From: Desulfovibrionaceae bacterium UBA930
GTDB lineage: Bacteria > Desulfobacterota > Desulfovibrionia > Desulfovibrionales > Desulfovibrionaceae
NCBI GenBank assembly: GCA_002293605.1
Contig: DBDO01000215.1
Location: forward strand, 15,878 to 22,820
Length of the DNA stretch: 6,943 nucleotides
Reading direction: 5' to 3'
The translations under genes and the position numbers were made by a program. This document shows, piece by piece, positions 5,921 to 6,943 of this stretch (the first letter of the stretch is position 1; every line of letters starts with the position of its first letter). The notes under the pieces are model-generated. The model was not told the DNA's origin, ran no database searches, and saw nothing but the letters and a program-made list of their open reading frames with translations.

Positions 5921-6691
5921 TCATCCTTCCTTTTTGATGGGCTTACGCAGGATGACTTCTTTTGCCAGGGCAAGATAGGCTTCAGCGCCCTTTGATTTGA
6001 TATCGTAATGGATGATGGATTTCCCGTGGCTGGGCGCTTCTGACAGGCGGACGTTTCTCGGAATGACCGTTTCAAACAGATGATCTGCAAAACATTTTCT
6101 GACTTCGTTTTTGACCTGGCGGGTCAATTTATTCCGTATGTCATACATGGTCAGGACCACGCCAAGTAGAGACAGGCCGGGGTTCAAGCGTTTTTTCACC
6201 AGTTCGAAGGTGTGTAGAAGTTTGACAATGCCTTCCAGGGCAAAATATTCGCACTGTAGGGGGATAAGTAGTTCGCGTGCGGCGCAAAGCGCGTTCAGGG
6301 TCAAAAGCCCCAGCGAGGGGGGGCAGTCAAAGATGATGTAATCATAGTTTTTTTCCAAAACCTTGATGACTTCCGCAAGATAGTACTCTCGCCCAATTTT
6401 ATCCACCAACTCCATCTCTATGGCAACCAGATCGGTTGTGGACGGCAGCACAGACAGGTAGGAGCCTGCTGAGATGATGGCTTGCGCAGCTTTTTCCGGC
6501 TGAAAAAATATCTGATAGAGCGACAAAGCAGCAGGACTTATATCCAGGCCGCTGGTTGTGTTTGCTTGTGGATCGCAGTCAACAAGCAGCACTCGTTTTT
6601 CCATAACTGCCAGAGAAGCGGCTAAATTAACCGCGCTTGTGGTTTTTCCCACGCCTCCCTTCTGATTGGCTACCGCTATTATTCTGGCCAC
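5921..6691 (-). CDS. parA: Chromosome partitioning ATPase ParA (Soj)
   Basis: From the GTG at 6691 this is a 256-residue ParA/Soj ATPase, the usual length for the chromosomal type without an N-terminal helix-turn-helix. It cycles between ATP-bound DNA-binding dimers and free monomers, and with ParB-parS segregates the origin. Motifs (GTG start as residue 1): deviant Walker A KGGVGKTT (11-18, signature Lys11 and Lys16), DCDPQAN (38-44), Walker B IIFDCPP (119-125) and PRNVRLSEAPSHGK (211-224). The GTG is preceded by AAAGGA at six bases and begins MARIIAVANQ, as typical ParA proteins do. An ATG 51 bases upstream (6742) is in frame but has no ribosome-binding site, and its extra 17 residues would be read through the parS site. 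A sigma-70 promoter lies at 6784-6812. parB is not adjacent: an opposite-strand gene intervenes. Confidence 0.95.
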   Translation of the reverse strand: MARIIAVANQKGGVGKTTSAVNLAASLAVMEKRVLLVDCDPQANTTSGLDISPAALSLYQIFFQPEKAAQAIISAGSYLSVLPSTTDLVAIEMELVDKIGREYYLAEVIKVLEKNYDYIIFDCPPSLGLLTLNALCAARELLIPLQCEYFALEGIVKLLHTFELVKKRLNPGLSLLGVVLTMYDIRNKLTRQVKNEVRKCFADHLFETVIPRNVRLSEAPSHGKSIIHYDIKSKGAEAYLALAKEVILRKPIKKEG

Positions 6692-6718
6692 AGGGATTCC
6701 TTTGCTGTTGGTGGATGC

Positions 6719-6734
6719 TGTTTCATGTGAAACA
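6719..6734. promoter_or_regulatory. parS: parS centromere-like site
   Basis: The 16 bases TGTTTCATGTGAAACA differ from the bacterial consensus parS (TGTTTCACGTGAAACA) only at one central position. The site lies 28 bases before the parA GTG and about 43 bases after the predicted transcription start, so in the 5' leader. ParB should nucleate here and could both mark the locus for segregation and affect parA transcription. The match is seen directly, binding follows from the known conservation of parS, and autoregulation is inferred. I found no second copy in the window. Confidence 0.9.
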
Positions 6735-6783
6735 GAGGGCATGTCAGGAGCCAGGGTTTTGTTGGCTACGTTTATGTATTTTG

Positions 6784-6812
6784 TTTATAGGCAAGCGTGC
6801 ATAGAAAGTCAA
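6784..6812 (-). promoter_or_regulatory. Sigma-70 promoter of parA
   Basis: On the minus strand TTGACT (6812-6807) is followed, after exactly 17 bases, by TATAAA (6789-6784): five of six matches to each consensus hexamer with ideal spacing. The start would fall near 6777, leaving a leader of about 86 bases before the GTG that contains the parS site. No other gene lies between it and parA, so it very probably drives parA. Confidence 0.75.
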
Positions 6813-6943
6813 GGTAAAGACGGAATGAGGCAGGGGCGAAGGGTGTGGCCCATGCAAGGGTTTTCTTTAAAGTTGTGTGAATCCTTGCAGGACAACAGCG
6901 TTACATAGCTCAGATTGTGAGCCTCCATATAAAAGGGAGCTGT
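6813..6943. other. Non-coding right edge with small inverted repeats
   Basis: I see no gene here. TGCAAGG (6853-6859) and CCTTGCA (6883-6889) form a 7-bp inverted repeat with a 23-base spacer, and GCTCA/TGAGC (6908-6912, 6918-6922) form a small hairpin. AAAAGGGAG near 6931-6939 could be the ribosome-binding site of a plus-strand gene starting past the window edge; that cannot be checked here. No tRNA-like cloverleaf is present. Confidence 0.35.

Noticed and set aside
6060..6080. Possible second parS-like sequence (GTTTCAAAC inside parA)
   Set aside because: Only the outer half-site bases resemble parS; the central spacing and symmetry are wrong.
6666..6908. An 80-codon plus-strand open frame at the right edge
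   Set aside because: It runs antisense through the parA start, parS and the parA promoter, and has no ribosome-binding site or recognisable product.
6900..6943. Possible tRNA fragment suggested by GCTCA/TGAGC
   Set aside because: No acceptor stem, anticodon arm or T-loop motif could be found around it on either strand.
1..6943. CRISPR array, insertion sequence or phage attachment signs
   Set aside because: No regularly spaced direct repeats, transposase or integrase motifs or target-site duplications were seen; the genes are typical chromosomal ones.

Overview
The window looks like chromosomal DNA of a Gram-negative bacterium, most likely a sulfate-reducing deltaproteobacterium of the Desulfovibrio type. 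This is inference from the style of the proteins (ParA/ParB, a single-domain heptose kinase that implies lipopolysaccharide, RNase J in a Gram-negative) and from GC-rich intergenic hairpins; nothing here fixes the species. I see no insertion sequence, phage gene, CRISPR array, rRNA or tRNA.

Layout, right to left, since five of the six genes are on the minus strand. At 6784-6812 is a good sigma-70 promoter, followed by a near-perfect parS site (6719-6734) in the leader of parA (5921-6691, GTG start). Between parA and parB lies a plus-strand gene (5361-5774) for an uncharacterised protein with two CxxC knuckles, flanked by a strong hairpin terminator (5794-5819) and a 281-bp regulatory gap (5080-5360). 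Then comes a tight minus-strand cluster: parB (3892-5079), hldA for heptose-7-phosphate kinase (2846-3892, start codon overlapping the parB stop codon), an exported or membrane-anchored Tim44-like protein (1858-2802), and rnj for ribonuclease J (84-1793). Past rnj are two inverted repeats (17-33 and 40-80).

Together, parA, parB and parS form a chromosome-type segregation system: ParB loads on parS and the ParA ATPase moves or positions the complexes. The genes behind parB belong to lipopolysaccharide inner-core synthesis, an envelope protein and RNA decay, so the cluster mixes housekeeping functions that probably share transcription rather than a pathway.

The less ordinary points are: parA and parB split by an oppositely oriented zinc-ribbon gene; a parS site in the parA leader, with a start choice that decides whether it is coding; an unusual C-terminal tail on ParB of about 80 residues with a degenerate Leu/Ala/Gly repeat; and a second well-placed start in rnj. 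I found no convincing new defence or mobile system.
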